Assembly (NCBI GenBank): GCA_048013815.1
Contig: CM106585.1
Location: 14,198,001 to 14,262,000, forward strand
DNA length: 64,000 bases
Reading direction: 5' to 3'
From: Setoptus koraiensis
Lineage: Eukaryota > Arthropoda
A model generated the notes under the pieces. The model saw nothing but the letters and a program-made list of their open reading frames with translations. It had not been told where the DNA came from and did no database searches. Made by a program: the position numbers and the translations under genes. Shown in pieces: positions 27,905 through 41,300 of the stretch (positions are counted from its first letter, which is position 1; every line of letters starts with the position of its first letter).

Positions 27905-29183
27905 CTTCAGAAAGCTCGCCATCATAGTAGAGCAACCGTTACATCGACAGACCCACCGAGTCTGGCAAGATTGGCAAGAGTGATGATTTCTGCAGCTCGC
28001 CACAACAACGACAATGATGTAGTATTCTGGTCGCTCATATATGGATGAGCATCTCGCTCACACTACCTGTTAACTGTTTGCTAACTACAATTTGCAATCA
28101 GTCAGCACAGATCTAGTCGGCCGGCCAGCCAGAGAACACTAGCCAGAGTTGATGCCTCTTGATACTCGCTCACATGTACAATGTAATCTAAAGTCAGTTC
28201 ATTGTCGGCGGTGCAGTTCGCTCAGCGTGCCTGCCCATCTTTTTGTTAGTCTGTCTCTTCTTGCTGCTGCTGTTGTTGTCTGGTATCTTTCATTAGTGAT
28301 AGATTACATAAGATTTACACCAACAGCTTCAAACATAACAACCACATCAACAACAGCGCAACCGAAACCTGCCTTCCAAGCGAATCTCTTGATAACATGC
28401 AATAGAAACAAATTTCGTTCTGATAAATGGCCATAGGTGGGACTTAAATGAGGAAGCGAAAGAAGTGAGAATGAGAGTGAGAGCGAGAGCCGCTTTGAGA
28501 GTGCCCTGCAAATGAAAGCGAGAAAGCTCCAGCTTCGCTACACGGCGACTAACGGAACCAAATGAAATGGACGCAGGATGCTAACTAAAAACTGGCGAAA
28601 GCAACTGGACGGAAGAATTCTTGTTGTTCGCATATAACCGAACATCACAGTTGGGCTAATATGCGAATTGGCCCTGATGTTGGCTCTTTCTCTCGCTGGC
28701 TCTCGCTTCTGCAATCCATTACGCTCATTCAAAGCCATTCCCCGTTCTCGATGTTGATCACGACGACTCGGTCCGATCTGATTGTTGATTGACCACAAGC
28801 ACGATCAACGATCTGCCACCGGTCAGCGGACGGCCAAGAATGTCAGAGGATAACGTCAGAGAAGATAACGGGCAGCATCGAAAAATATTTGGCCAAAGGA
28901 TGTGCGAGAGAATGTAGAAAGAAATCGTGATGGATCCTGTTGCAATAGACGTGGTTGGGATAGACCAAATTGCGGTGTTCAATTCGTGTCTGTATTGCGC
29001 TTTGTAACAGCATAATCAACATGCCGACAGCGACAACAACTGTTGATGTATGAAATAATGTGGAAAATGTCTCATGCAACAGACTCGCCAATAATAATAA
29101 CAATAATAATGATAACAATAATAGTAATATCAAAAATGACTCCGTTGACCCTGCTGTTACGAATTCTGATTCTAACTCAGTTA

Positions 29184-29189
29184 TTTATT
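29184..29189 (-). terminator. Polyadenylation signal of compass gene (CUTL-HD form)
   Basis: AATAAA on the minus strand, about 120 bases past the stop at 29310. Confidence 0.55.
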
Positions 29190-29309
29190 GATTGTTCATT
29201 CATTTGGTTCAACTATGGCTTAGTAGGTTCGTTGTTTTTCTTGTTGCATTGGCCAGACTATTCGGTTACTGTGGTTATTCAGTTTATATTAAGACTTTTG
29301 ATCACTCAT

Positions 29310-32300
29310 TCATTTATGTCTCGGGCTTGATTTGAGCTCGCGCTGTCTAATGCCCAGTTTCTGGCGTTCATTCTTCCACCAGTTTCTCAGGGCCTTGGCT
29401 GTGACTTGGGTCCTGTTACTTTAATATTTACAATAATTGATTTGACATTGACAAAGAGTTACGAAAGATATAGAAGATGAGATAGAGAGGTGAGCAGAGA
29501 ACGTTAGCCGATGATATATTATGGTCGTTCATCAATTTTTACTAAACTTGTACATCTTGTTGTTGTTGAAGCTGTTAATGTTGAAACTTGACTTACCTGT
29601 CCTTCCTCATAGGGTCTTCGTTTAATAACTGACTATAGTATTCTAGCATCTCGTCACTAGGTTTTGAGTTGTCGGCAAACCAACTCTTTAGTCGGGGTAT
29701 CTCTCTTGATTTGTCGAATACCAGCCTGGAGCCTCCGCCTCCAACGCCACCCCCGCTTGTGGCTTCGTTTATAAGACTGGCTTGTTGTGCCTCGGCTGGA
29801 CGAAACAAGCCAACGCAATGACAAACAAGATGGTTAATTGGATCGTTCAATTAGCAGTATGAGGAGGGAGAGAGAGAGGAGACGGGACAAGAGAGAATAA
29901 ACAAGTCAGTCAAGTTTGATTAATCTACAGATTGAGTGGTGTTTTAGTTGCTAATGAAGGCCGCCCTGCTGTAACTTACCTGATCTTATGTAATTTGTGT
30001 ACCATAGTCCAAACTCGGCGCACTTCCGTTTGCCCAGTTTTTTACCGCCTCGCACAATGGAGGAAATGAGCGGTTGAGATATGTTGCATAGTTTAGCCAA
30101 GGCTAGTTGGCTCATCGATTGCGTTAACGCTAATACTACCTGTCTGACCATTGTCTCAGTCCATTCGGTGGGCAGTTGTGACACGGAGCTAATCATTATT
30201 AGCGTTGTTAGGGGCATGTGTTGATCGTTTAATAAGCGTCATGTCACACAATATTTGACAATTGTTTTGTTGTGATCGTATCATGGTGGTGACAATATTA
30301 ATGGTAATAATAATAATGATATTAATAATAATAATGATATTAATAATAATAATGATATTAATAATAATATCGTAATGCGTTAATGGATTAGATGATTTAT
30401 GGATATAATGTTGTTGTTGTTATTATTATTATAATTGTCATTAAATTTTCTTGCTCGGTCATGTATAGTTAACAGGCTTAGCCCAGCGAGCGGAGGCAGG
30501 CAAATGAAGGGAAGCTAGAGGGCAAGGTGACATTAGGAAAATGGATAAGCTGGACGACAACAGGGCAATGATCGGTAAAAAGAGACTGCCTAAGAAGATG
30601 ATGATAAATTTGCGCGAGAGAAAGGATCAATATAAAAGAAGCGCGCCTAAGTAGAGTTGGAGTGTCTAGAGATAGATTGAGGGAGAGAGAGAGTGAGAGC
30701 CAGAAGTGGATAGAGAGAGAGATAGAGAGACTGAGTGACAGTTATTCCAAATGGTTTAGTTTTCATCATCTATCTAGAATTTCATCTATTCTAATAGAAT
30801 GAGAATTTGTTTATCTGATGATTTCAGTCTATTTCAATCAATTATGTGTTTGCCTTAGTTAGTTTTCATGTGCATAGGTGGATAATGTATGTATGTAAGC
30901 GCATGAAATTGTGTTGTGTGTAAATTGAGTATCACAAATCGTTAATATTATATTAATAATAATGATTATTTGATAAATTTTATCCAAAAAAATGTCTCAT
31001 TTTAGTGTCATCATCTCAGTGCCTAATAGTGTGATGGTAATAGTTGAATCTTGATGAGGATTGATTTAAATAATTGTGTGTGTGTGTGTGTGTTTTGTGT
31101 TGGAAACTTGATAGGACTTAATTTGTAAAACATGACTAGAGTAGCAGTTATTTAAGCAGTTCTTTTTCTCTTTTTCTCGCTCTTCTCGTTTATCCAACAA
31201 AATCTCAAACTGGTAGTTACGTAGCATGTGTGTGTGTGTGAGTTGTCGTTGTTGTGGTGGCTATCTCATGATCTAGTCTTATATTTGACCATTGATTGAG
31301 TGGTAAGTCGTTTGGATTTAGCTCGCCTATTTTTGAACCTAAGTTATTTATTTTTAGCCCAAGATAGATCGGTAATGAAAGAGAAAGGGAGAGAGAAATT
31401 AGTTAGTTAGGCGGGTGTCTAAATAGTTGCCAATAAAAGAGATAGATTAATCACAATCAATCATCGCCTTTTGTAATCACCTGAGCGGTGGCGATATCAC
31501 AAAAGGCGATATCAAGAGAGTTGAACTTACCAAAAAACCAAATTTCTGCCCTCAAGTGGGGGAAAACGCGACCTGTACGGTAGACTATTGAGATAGATGG
31601 TAAACTCCTCTATCTTGCTGGAATCCGGATGACTGTTGTCTCGGAACCAGCTCTCCAAGAGTGGAATCTCTGTCATTGGATCTATAAATGTTCTGCTACG
31701 TTTCATCTTGTTATTATTGGTACAATTGGTATTGGCACCTATGATAATACTACTACTACTACTATTGTCGCTAATGCTACTATTTGCATGAATATTAGAT
31801 TTGCTTTGGATAGACTGCTTTTGTTGGTGATGCTGTTGTTTGGCTGTACAAACAACATCCGGTTGTGTTTGTGTTGCAACCAATGGCGAGCATAGATGGT
31901 GATGATGGCGAGGATGAGAATGAGCCCTGGTCAATGAGGCCGAACCTTTGCCAACAGCCAGGCTCTTTGGCAGAGGTCTACCAATTGATCCGACAACCGA
32001 TGCAATGTCAACCGGTTGTTGTGGTTGCTGTTGTTGCTCTTCTTCGTCGTCTTCGTCGTCGTCGTCTTCCTCTTCTTCGTCTTCTTGTTGTTGAAGATGT
32101 TGCTGACGAAGCGGCGCTGCTGATGGCTGTTGTTGTTGCTGCTGTTGTTGCAATTGTTGTAAATGACTACATTGGTTTATAAGATTATTTATTATAATTT
32201 CGAATCTTCTCTGAATAGTCTCGTCAATATAGGATTGTGTCAATTTGTCCATGACAGGTTGATCAACTGCTTTAGACGACTCGCCAGAACAGAGCAGTTC

Positions 32301-35300
32301 GCCACTATCTGCCAAGTCTTGTTCCTCTGAACCTAAATCATCAACACTAACACAACACTCGCGAATCGAAGGTGGTTTAGTCGATGAATCAATTCAATTA
32401 TTTAGGCTACTTAATTGATGCAACTCAACAAAAATATTAATTAGCTTTCTCGCTCTCTCTTCGCACTCGTCTCAATATGTCTGACTATGCAATTCTTATT
32501 GGGTGCTGATGATGATTTTACTGTTTAGATTGCTGTTCTATTGCAGCGGACAATCGATGGCTAGTAATGGTGATCGTGGCGGTGGCAGTGGTAGAAGTGA
32601 TGGTGGTGGTTGTAACGCAAAACCATTTGGAATAATAGCAGAAACTAAAACTAGGGACTAGCTATAGATTAAGTGGTGAGTAGGCGATTGTTTAAATTAT
32701 CTTCTATCTCAACTAGTGATTGAGTGAGTGAGTGAGTGAGTGCGTGCGTGTGTGTGAGTGTTATCAATCAATGAGATTAATAACAATAATAATAATAATA
32801 ATAAATAATATCAAAAAGTCGTGACTATCGATCGATATATAGTGTCATTGTTGTTGCTGCTGTCGTCTCTAGATTATTCCATCTTTGTGTGCATCGCTAA
32901 AACTCAGACTATTATATGGAGTCGAGTTCCTCACTCTCAGGTTGACTCTTGTTTAACTTGTTGTTGCCGGTTGTTGCTGTCGTTGCAGTTGTCGTCGTCG
33001 CCGTCGATTGGTTGTTATTTGCGCGTCGTTGTTATGAATACTGGAGTCGAACAACAACCCGCAACAACAACAACAACGACGACGACGACGATGAGGACGA
33101 CGACAACGACACCAACTACCGACAACAAATATGGGAACAACAATAGCGCAATTCAAGTAGCAAAGCGAGATTAACTATTGAGATTTGTCGACCGCAAAAT
33201 AAACTCTATTGAACTCGATCCGCCAGTCACTCAACTTCCTACTGTGCCAGTAATAGAGGTGGTGGTCTTACCATTACTACTCCTCGATAGTAATAATACT
33301 ACTCTATTGGCACGCATGCAGATAACGCAAAATACTAATAATAATAATCAGCATTTGGGGGATTTCAACTGATTTATTTTGTTTGCCGTGGTGACTTATG
33401 TCTGTGTTGTTGTATTTGTTTGTGCAATCTAAATGTTATAATAAGCTACATATAAGTTATATATATATATATATATATTGATATAAATATAAATGAAATA
33501 TATTTGTGTACGCTGTGTATATGTGGCGAGGTTTGTATGGCGAGTAGTGTTACGACGACTGATGAAATCAACATCGCGATCGATTGAAATGATGATTCTT
33601 AAGTAATCAATATTTCAAAACAACAAAGCTATCAGATATCATCAAATTGTCGCCAGATTAGATAGCTGCGCCAGACATGCGAGTCCTGCGCAATTCGGTC
33701 AATCGATGGCCAGTTTGTGGAACATGGCGACAATGGGATCAATCGCCTTAGCTTTATATTTTTCCCCCATTGGCCGCCGGCCCAAACCGGCGCCGGTCAC
33801 CTGGTTTGGCGAGGCGCTTCGCGGGATAGAGAGGCCCCTGGGACAGGGTCGGTAAAACGGTTGCATCGGTGCGCTGAAAGGGGCGCAAGAAAAGGCTGAA
33901 CACGGACAACAGGACAACACCAACAATAATCTAAATGAAAATTGGAGATGAGATATGATTAGATAACGAGGCAGCTAAAGCGGGAGATTAGATTAGGCGG
34001 ACTAACTGTGATCATGGCCGGGATATGTCAAAAGAGAAAAGATGTCTCAAACTAAAAATCCGTTCAAAATAAGCGCACACATCTTTTTATGTGGAGCCTC
34101 TTAGCTGGCTGGCTAGCTGACCGGCATCGCTTCTTTGTCACTTGGCGTGTATGTATTCTCAGCTAACACGTGGACAATCGCGCGCACTAGATTAATCTAT
34201 TTATCCTCGAACAAACATTGGCTAAGCTCTCTCTTTCTCTCTTGGTCGAGCTTTCAATTTCGCTAGTGCGTGTGTGTTTGTAAATTGTAGACATGGCGTG
34301 TTTACAATTCCAATTGTAGTTTTGTACTCTAGCGGCCAAAAGAGGACGACCAACTCTCTCAAGAATAATAACATATTAACTGTAGCTCTTTAGCCGCTAA
34401 TGCTGTTGTTGTCGTAGCTGGCGTTAATCGGATCACAGTTAGGCCGCGCTAGGCAGCGGATCTGGCTAGATAAAGCTAGAGGTAGATTGGCAGAGGATTA
34501 GTATTTGCGCTATCGCTCCAATAACAGCGCTGGCAGTAGCGCTAGTTGGACTAAATTGAGTCAAACAAAATATACACAAAGTTGGGAGAAGGGGGCGATA
34601 GATTGGATTACACAAACATACTCCATATAGTCACCGACATGTATCCGTCCCTGTATCCGTTGTTTATCGACGCGCACCATTTCTCATCTCTCTCTCTCTC
34701 ACTCTCCCTCGCTCCCTTCAGTCTTTATTTGATGACACTATTCCGACACTATCACTGCTCCCCCTACTACTACCGCTACTAATAGTTACGCTTATCGATC
34801 CATCGACCGGCCCGATACCAAGCCGGCAGTGTTGACCCAGTGCATTGGCACAAATGGACATTAGACAGCGATTATCATTATCCTTGTCTATATAACACAC
34901 ACACACATGCTGATTGGATTAAAGATTGAGAAGAAAATTTTGTAAATAGCGCACAAGAGTACCTCATCTACCAACTACTAATCCACCTATACCACCAACA
35001 TCGCAGCACATATGCAATACTTTGCCCATCGCATCCTATCCTATAAAGCAAAGTAATGTAACTATTGAATCCCGACTAGTGTGCGGATCGGGCGCGATGA
35101 AAATTGTTTGCTAGAGGAAACTTGATTGGAGCAGAGGCAAAAATTAAACTATGGACCCCGGCATGGTAGGCCGGCATGTCTCGGGTGACCACTTGTATAT
35201 GTTATGCAATGTTCTCGAATGATCTAGCTCACAAAAACTATTGCAAATGCAACTTGAACAATGCACTGGCACACTGCATGTATATGTTAGGCGTGCCAAG

Positions 35301-38300
35301 ATATATCTATATATTTTTGGAGTCAAGATTAAATTGTTGATCCAAATTATTTCCTCGCTCTCGCTCTCTCTATCTCATTTGTTTGCTCTCGCACATATCT
35401 GTGAGCATGTTTGTGTACTATCACGCATTTATAATAGTGTTGATTATGCTGATTCAGTTCTATCAAAAGTGAGCAAATAGTAATAGTTTTGATGGTAGAT
35501 TAGTGTGAGAAATGAGTATCACCACCACCAATAGTGGTTGGTGTCGAGTTTTATACAGATAGCCACTATTACAAATACCACCACAGTAATTGTACTTATG
35601 CAAAACAAACACATGATTACAAAACAAAGACCAAAGTATACCGGTAATATACAATTGCATCGACCTAACAATATACCAAAGCGTATACACATAACCAATG
35701 ATGATAGTATCATATATGCTTGGCCAATATTTTATTAGGTAAACCTCCTCAGCGGGGAACCGATTTCAACCTGAATCTGGTCTTTTTGAGCTCTCCTGCT
35801 TCTGGGGTCCACGAAAATGTTTCTCTTTTACCGATAAAGGTGCCTAGATTTGTAGCTTCGAGAACGATTTCACTAAGCGTGTGTATTCAAGGCGAAGCAA
35901 GCGCATTAAATAAGAAATTAAAGATTGTTGACGGACGCATGCTTAATGATTAACAGGCATTTGGCGCGCATAAATTTGTGAAATTTTTTTAGAAAATTGC
36001 AATCACCACAGAAAATATTCGTTTTCTGGATTTTTCATATACCTTTTCTCGTTGAGCGCTATGGGCAGTCGATTTGATGTAGAGTTTTGCTAGAATCTAC
36101 GTCACCGAAAATGATATTTACCTTGTTAATAGTTGGTGCTTTAAAAATTATTCATTTTTAGCCATTTCTAACACAATAACACAACAATCATAAAGGCTAG
36201 CTAACGCTGGTTGATATAGCCACAAGCCGCTGTGACGCAAAGAATACCATCATCATCGTATCGTGTGATTAAGATCATCGAGATCATTGAACCGTTCCAT
36301 TTATCATTCTTTTGGTATTATGATAATATTATATTTAGTATTATAGCGTCATGCAAAATGTCACCATCTCCACTCGACCTATTCAAATCTAGATAGATTA
36401 TCTCTGTCTTGAGTGTGTGATACAATTTGTGTCTATCTGTCGTGACAAATACAGCCGCAGAGGACATGCTCATCCTTTAAAGCACTAAGTAGCACCAGCT
36501 AACTAGTCTTGCCAACTGATGTCAATAGTGAAGACTTTCTATTATTTATATGGATCTCGTTTTAGCTTAACATTGTGATTATTATTAATATCTTTGGTTG
36601 TCGATTGGCGAAAAAGATATATAACCTCCACACAGACACACATGCCAGACGACTAAACAACTCCTTTGTCATCAAATCTAGCTGATGATTGTCTCTCATG
36701 ATACTTGCACACAGATTCAATGATGATGATTGCAATAACAAAACAAAAAACACTTCCTATAACAATCACACAATAACTATCAAATTATATATCACGGTTA
36801 CTCGGTTACTAAAGTGCCATAGTTTTGAGTTGAGTGAAGTTATTAGGATAAGGAAAAAAGCAGGCAGACATGGCTGGTGGATGGTAGGTGTGTGAGTACT
36901 AACGTATAGTAAATCATAGTATATCATACTACAGTGATAATAATAGTAGTGAAACAAAAATGGATTCGTCGGTATGGTCTGTTTTAGCTATACCATCATG
37001 GCTTTCAGCTGATGCTGCATGTGTCTGATTATTGTTTAATTAACACTCACCTGAACAGTTTGATCCGCAATGTCACAAAAGTTGAAATATCGCCTAAGAT
37101 TTCGCCTACTGTGGCTTGTTTGTTCTCGCTAACCTGTTCCATTGTGAGAGGTTTCCAATTTTTCACCTGTAACGAGGCTGTAAGTATGTCAGAGATAAAA
37201 GGCGATGTGAGAATTAATAAGTAACTTAACGACACACTCAGAGCTTATTAGAGATAAACAGGTGATTTTGGCACTAAGACAGTGAGTCATCAAAATAACG
37301 AAATAGTTTTACTTCTTCGAACGTTAAACTTCATAAGAGATTTCCGAGATACTATTGGTTAGATGATACTAAAGATAATCAAAAGATACTCAAGTGTTTA
37401 TTCTACTAATTATTCTATCATTGACAAACTAAGCGAATATAATAATCTGTCTCTCTATCTGTGACTGTCTGTGGTAAACAAGATCTACATTGTGCTAATT
37501 ATATCATGCGTATTAGATGATCATGATGATAATTATTGGATACGTTATTGGCTTAATTAGTCATTTGCTGGAAAGTGTGTTGAATAACATTGAAGCCAGC
37601 TCATGATGACAAAAAGATATTGGTCGATTGACAAAACATAAATACTTAAACAAAAATTTGCCTAGTATGACAATACACGACTATTATGATTCATTCGGCC
37701 CAATTAATTTCATTCGGTCTCTTATGGTTTGTAATACTACTGTTAATTTTGTGCAATGTCCAAGTGAAAGAAGCTCTCGATATCAGCAATAGCAAAAACA
37801 TTTATAACAAGAGTAACAATGAGGACAGACTAACAGCCTCTCATGTAGAATATCCCAGCAATCCGGCATCGAAAATTGCACGCTTAAAATGGTTACATTC
37901 GCATTATGGAGCGTTGGGAGGGCCAGGGACACAAGATAATTTGTCCAACAATGCCATTCATGAGCCAGATAGGTGGCCGAGCTTCAAAGATAGATACGAC
38001 AGTGGCGCTATAGACGCAACACAAGGCGGATTGAGTGTTATTCGAACGGATTACGGCGACAGTATTATAAACAACGATGACGAAGTGTCAGATGAGAACA
38101 GAATTACGTTTAGGCCCATTCTTGAGGAGAGCATCGATCTGGAAACTATGCATGGAGTGGAACAATTGACTAACTTAGTGCTCATCAAGACCAATAGTTT
38201 GCCTGGCGGAATAAACGAACAGATAGACGCCAGATATCTGGACAATTTGCTTGATACATTAAATACGGGCCTGAGAAAGCCATTTAAGTCGATAGCAGGC

Positions 38301-41300
38301 GATATACTGGGAATATTTCCAACATTTGAAGAGATCAATGTGGAGTGTGACAATTACGTCAAATCCAGCACAAGGGCTGTCTACAATTACGACACGAGCT
38401 ACAATGTAACGGCAAGACCAACGGCTGTGAGAGTAGACAATGCAAACACAACAGCAACTCAGTCATCTGACGGTCTGGAGAGGGAAGGTGAACCATCTAC
38501 GAGCAACATACCGCTTGCTCAACAGCAACAACAGCAACAAGACCACCAATATAAATCTTCTTTAGACGTATGCAAGGCAGTCACTGGCAATTGTTTATCA
38601 ATGACGGATATAATGAATATTCTGCCTAGCTCAGTGAATTCATTTGAGAAGAGCTTCGTTCGTTTGTGTCCGCTTATGTTGTTTAGGATAATGAATCAGA
38701 TGTGCGAGTCGCAAGGTCCGGCCACTCACAGACACCAGCACGACCAATGGCTGTCAACATCGTGGATACCGTCGATGCCAACTTTGAGTCACCTGACCAA
38801 CGATGACGACAGCGCTGCCCGTGGACAATCGCAATATCAACAACAGCAAAAGCTCTACTACAACAACAACAAGCGGAGAAAATTGCACAAAAAGCTGTCA
38901 TCGTCCTCTGCTAATCAACAGAATGGCAATAATCACATTGATGAGCAAATGCAACGAATCAAATTGAAAATAGCCGAGCCCTCCATCGAAAAGGTATGGA
39001 TATTTTCAGTGCTATTCGTTACTCTTTCGATCGTCGTGTCCATGGGTGGTCTCATAGTGTTGCCCTTTGTCAATAAAACTACAAGACGAAGAATTTTGAC
39101 ATTATTCGAGGGCTTAGCCGTGGGCGGACTGGCGGGCAGTGCCACTTTGCATATGTTTCCGCAAGCTTTCGGTTTGATTGATGCCAGCTATAGAAAGTAC
39201 TTTTGGCGCATATGTACGGTTTTCTGTGGTATATATGTTTGCTATTTGTGCGAGCGAATAATCAAAATAGTGAAGGTCATGCGAAGTAAAAACAAGAGGA
39301 GAAGTAGAGCATCATTAAGTGATTTAAATCACTATATAGACATTTCGTTGATGAATAAAGGTGGCCAGCCTAGCAGGAGGTTGATTTCCACAAGGAGCTC
39401 TGGTTCCGGTCATGGTGCCAATCTTGAGGCTGCGTATAAAGGTAGCAGATATCACAGTGATGATGACGATTACGACGAAGCGGATAACATCGACGAGGAC
39501 GAATATTATGACGACAACATGGATTATTTTGAATATCAAAATTATCGTCAATCAGCTAAAATGAGCTCACCGAGATACATGGGGCCGGGTGGAGCTGGCA
39601 GTCGCAACGGAAGAAAGAAAACCAGCCGAGGCATTGAGAGGCTGAAGAGATTGTTCCTTCCCAAGAGAAACGCTTACAAGGGCTCACATGATACCGAACT
39701 AGATCTGAGCACACTGGTTGGATTGAGGCCCAACTTGGATGAGGTGTGGAGAAATGGCGCACATCAGCATGAAACCGAAGGTGACGAAGTTGCCTACAAC
39801 GACGAGCACGGCATAGTCAGCTTGAATGACGAGGCAGTTCATTTTACGAACGATAAATTAGATCATCATAATGCGGCGAAGATAGATGACGGTCGTCATG
39901 TAGAATCATCACGAAAGCATCGCAAGAAACACAAAAAAGAGAGACACTGTGATGAGGCGGATAATGATGCTGTGACAGAGAGAGAGGCAAAAAAGAGAAG
40001 CAAGAAGATGAAGAAGGCCAAAAAGAATGAGGACAAAAAGCGAAGAAAAAGTAATGAATCAGACAGAATAAATAGTGACCAACATCATATTGATCACTAT
40101 TTTGCCAATGCCAAAACAAATTCTACTTTGAATGACAATGATCTTCCGCAAACCAATCCAACTAGGGAACGTCTAATGAGGTGCCTCAACTCTGTCCAGC
40201 AGCAATTTTCACCTGTTTATGTTGTGCCGGAGCATCATTTACACCATCATCACCGGCGCGATCATGGAAAGAAAAATGCTACGGCTGTTAGCGCCCATGA
40301 TCAAGATCAACGCGACCAGGCAGCCGCTATTATGGGTCGCTCCTCGTCGGAGAAAGAGATGGCTAATTTGTCCAATCTACATAACGATCATCGCTATGGC
40401 AGCCAAGTGCAACCAAGGAAGAGTAGACGCCATTCATCTAAGATGAACAGCAGTAGTAGATCGTCGGAAAGGTGTCAGGCTGACAAATCGAAGAAGATAA
40501 CTCTATTGGGTGAGTCGGATGGAGCACAAATGTTAATGCGCAATCATTCGAGGGGACGCTATGACCGTCCAACGGATCATGACGAGCCACAGGTATATCT
40601 ACTGGAGCGCTTGAATAAGGTCAATGATGTTGCGGCCAAGCGACAAGATCAAGACAATGCTGATATGATATCTGTAGACACTGTGGCCTGGATGATAGTA
40701 TTCGGTGACGCCGTGCTCAATATGATTGATGGCTTGTCTATAGGGGCGGCATTTGAGCGTAATATATTAGCGGGTATCAGTATTTCTGTAGCAGTTATGT
40801 TGGAAGAAGTTACCCATCGTCTAGGTACGTTTGCTGTGCTAATAAGAGCAGGCATGAGTATGCAACAGTCGCTGTTTTGCATATTCTTGTCCGCCTCTGC
40901 TCTTTTTCCCGGTCTAATTATTGGAATATTACTGAGCGATGCCACCGAAGATGCAACGCCGTATATTTTTTGCGCTGCCGGTGGCATATTCCTTTACATG
41001 GCACTCGTTGATGTCATGAAAGAAATGAACAGGTCCATAGAGAATGCCATCAGAAAGGATGTTAAGTCAACATTACAGATATTTGCACTACAAAACGTTG
41101 GAATTATATTGGCTGTGATTTTTCTGTCATTCTTGGCTTTGCACGAACAAGCCATGGATTTTGAAGAATATCAACTACAATACAATCAACCATGACGCGA
41201 TACTATGAATAAAAACGTTCTAGACAATCCCGACATCAGTGAAGTGCCTGTAGTGTAGTGGTTATCACATCTGCCTAACACGCAGAAGGTCCCAGGTTCG

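Larger units (their letters stand above)
25362..29309. other. Intergenic, ABCG 5' side to compass gene 3' end
   Basis: About 3.9 kb with no recognisable coding region, probably the ABCG promoter and upstream regulatory DNA plus the compass gene 3' UTR. Contents: CAACAA run (25907-25935), GT run (25943-25962), 20-bp GGCCAGCCAGTCAGTTAGCC minisatellite (26520-26577), GA/CA compound repeat (27676-27720) and a CA microsatellite (27855-27902). Open frames in this region follow repeats rather than any protein family. Confidence 0.55.

Noticed and set aside
27071-29133. Several 60-110 codon frames upstream of the ABCG gene
   Set aside because: Low-complexity or repeat-driven, on both strands at once, with no recognisable domains.
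33178-33372. Plus-strand frame near the homeodomain module
   Set aside because: Asn-rich microsatellite translation without support.
35720-35953. 77-codon plus-strand frame in the compass intron
   Set aside because: Looked protein-like in part but matches no family and has no transcript signals.
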